Source: CAYJAD01 sp964371505 (lineage in GTDB: Bacteria > Desulfobacterota > Desulfovibrionia > Desulfovibrionales > Desulfovibrionaceae). From it: a DNA stretch of 6,612 nucleotides. Both the position numbers and the translations under genes were made by a program. The notes below the pieces were generated by a model. It did not search any database. It was not told the DNA's origin and saw only the letters and a list, made by a program, of their open reading frames with translations. Position 1 is the first letter of the stretch; the number at the start of each line of letters is the position of its first letter. This document shows positions 6,491-6,612 of the stretch, one piece after another. The stretch is from contig CAYJNG010000121.1 in NCBI GenBank assembly GCA_964371505.1, forward strand, positions 1 through 6,612, read 5' to 3'.

Positions 6491-6519
6491 CCCCCCTGCA
6501 GTGCTAAAGCACAGGGGGG
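6491..6519. repeat. GC-rich stem-loop with C6/G6 arms
   Basis: CCCCCCTG (6491-6498) pairs with CAGGGGGG (6512-6519). Inside, TGC and GCA pair around TAAA, with CAG bulged. No T run follows on either strand, so it is not a standard terminator. A second C6 run and GCGCA/TGCGC arms lie just to the left (6462-6489). Confidence 0.7.
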
Positions 6520-6591
6520 AAGGTAGAGATGAACGAGAGGAAGTTTTGGGTTGAAAGTGGGGCTAATTTGATATTGAAAATATTATTTTAT

Positions 6592-6605
6592 GCTTTGCGC
6601 AAAGC
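6592..6605. repeat. 14-bp perfect palindrome
   Basis: GCTTTGCGCAAAGC is fully self-complementary and sits eight bases from the right edge, just after an AT-rich stretch. Its role is unknown; it could be an operator for a gene beyond the window. Confidence 0.5.
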
Positions 6606-6612
6606 TATGTGC

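Larger units (their letters stand above)
6160..6612. other. Gene-free spacer rich in inverted repeats
   Basis: These 453 bases hold no recognisable gene; open frames are a few tens of codons on both strands. A G-run cluster is followed by three separate stem-loops of different sequence and a short terminal palindrome, listed individually. Base composition swings from G-only runs to AT-rich blocks, unlike the coding DNA to the left. It reads like an array of dispersed intergenic repeats or structured RNA rather than decayed genes. An ATG at 6529, preceded by AAGG (6520-6523), opens a frame (MNERKFWVESGANLIL and on) that runs off the window. It could be the start of the next gene, but nothing in it is recognisable. 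Confidence 0.6.

Noticed and set aside
6160..6612. CRISPR array or tRNA genes
   Set aside because: The repeats are inverted and mutually different, with no regularly spaced direct repeats, and I see no tRNA cloverleaf or T-loop sequence.

Overview
The window carries five protein-coding genes and about 450 bases of gene-free, repeat-rich DNA at its right end. The sequence suggests a mid-GC member of the Desulfovibrionaceae or a near relative. Three things point there: a futalosine-pathway menaquinone gene (mqnB) beside a UbiE/MenG methyltransferase and a long-chain polyprenyl diphosphate synthase; a small two-helix DUF2065 protein; and a ~1000-residue PurL that has PurS-like N-terminal modules but no C-terminal glutaminase. 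This placement is inferred from gene content and remembered family features, not from a search.

Layout. Positions 6-785 (+) encode the demethylmenaquinone methyltransferase, with an odd 12-bp tandem repeat in its 5' end. It converges, with a 9-base gap, on a DUF2065 membrane-protein gene at 795-992 (-). Positions 993-1230 are a divergent control region holding an 18-bp palindrome. mqnB (1231-1938) and a polyprenyl diphosphate synthase (1952-2929) follow, 13 bases apart, as an apparent operon. The 157-base leader 2930-3086 contains three perfect inverted repeats and precedes purL (3087-6086), which ends at a clear intrinsic terminator (6125-6159). From 6160 to 6612 there is no convincing gene. 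This stretch holds a G-run cluster, a large nested stem-loop, two further inverted repeats and a terminal palindrome.

How the genes work together. MqnB acts in the futalosine branch that builds the naphthoquinone head group. The polyprenyl diphosphate synthase makes the side chain. The UbiE/MenG enzyme methylates the prenylated product to menaquinone, the membrane electron carrier of anaerobic respiration. Three of the four genes left of purL therefore fit one pathway; the DUF2065 gene has no known role in it. PurL belongs to purine synthesis and looks like a separate transcription unit.

The genes are ordinary housekeeping genes and I see no defence, mobile or novel enzymatic system. The unexplained material is non-coding: the purL leader and the structured spacer after purL.
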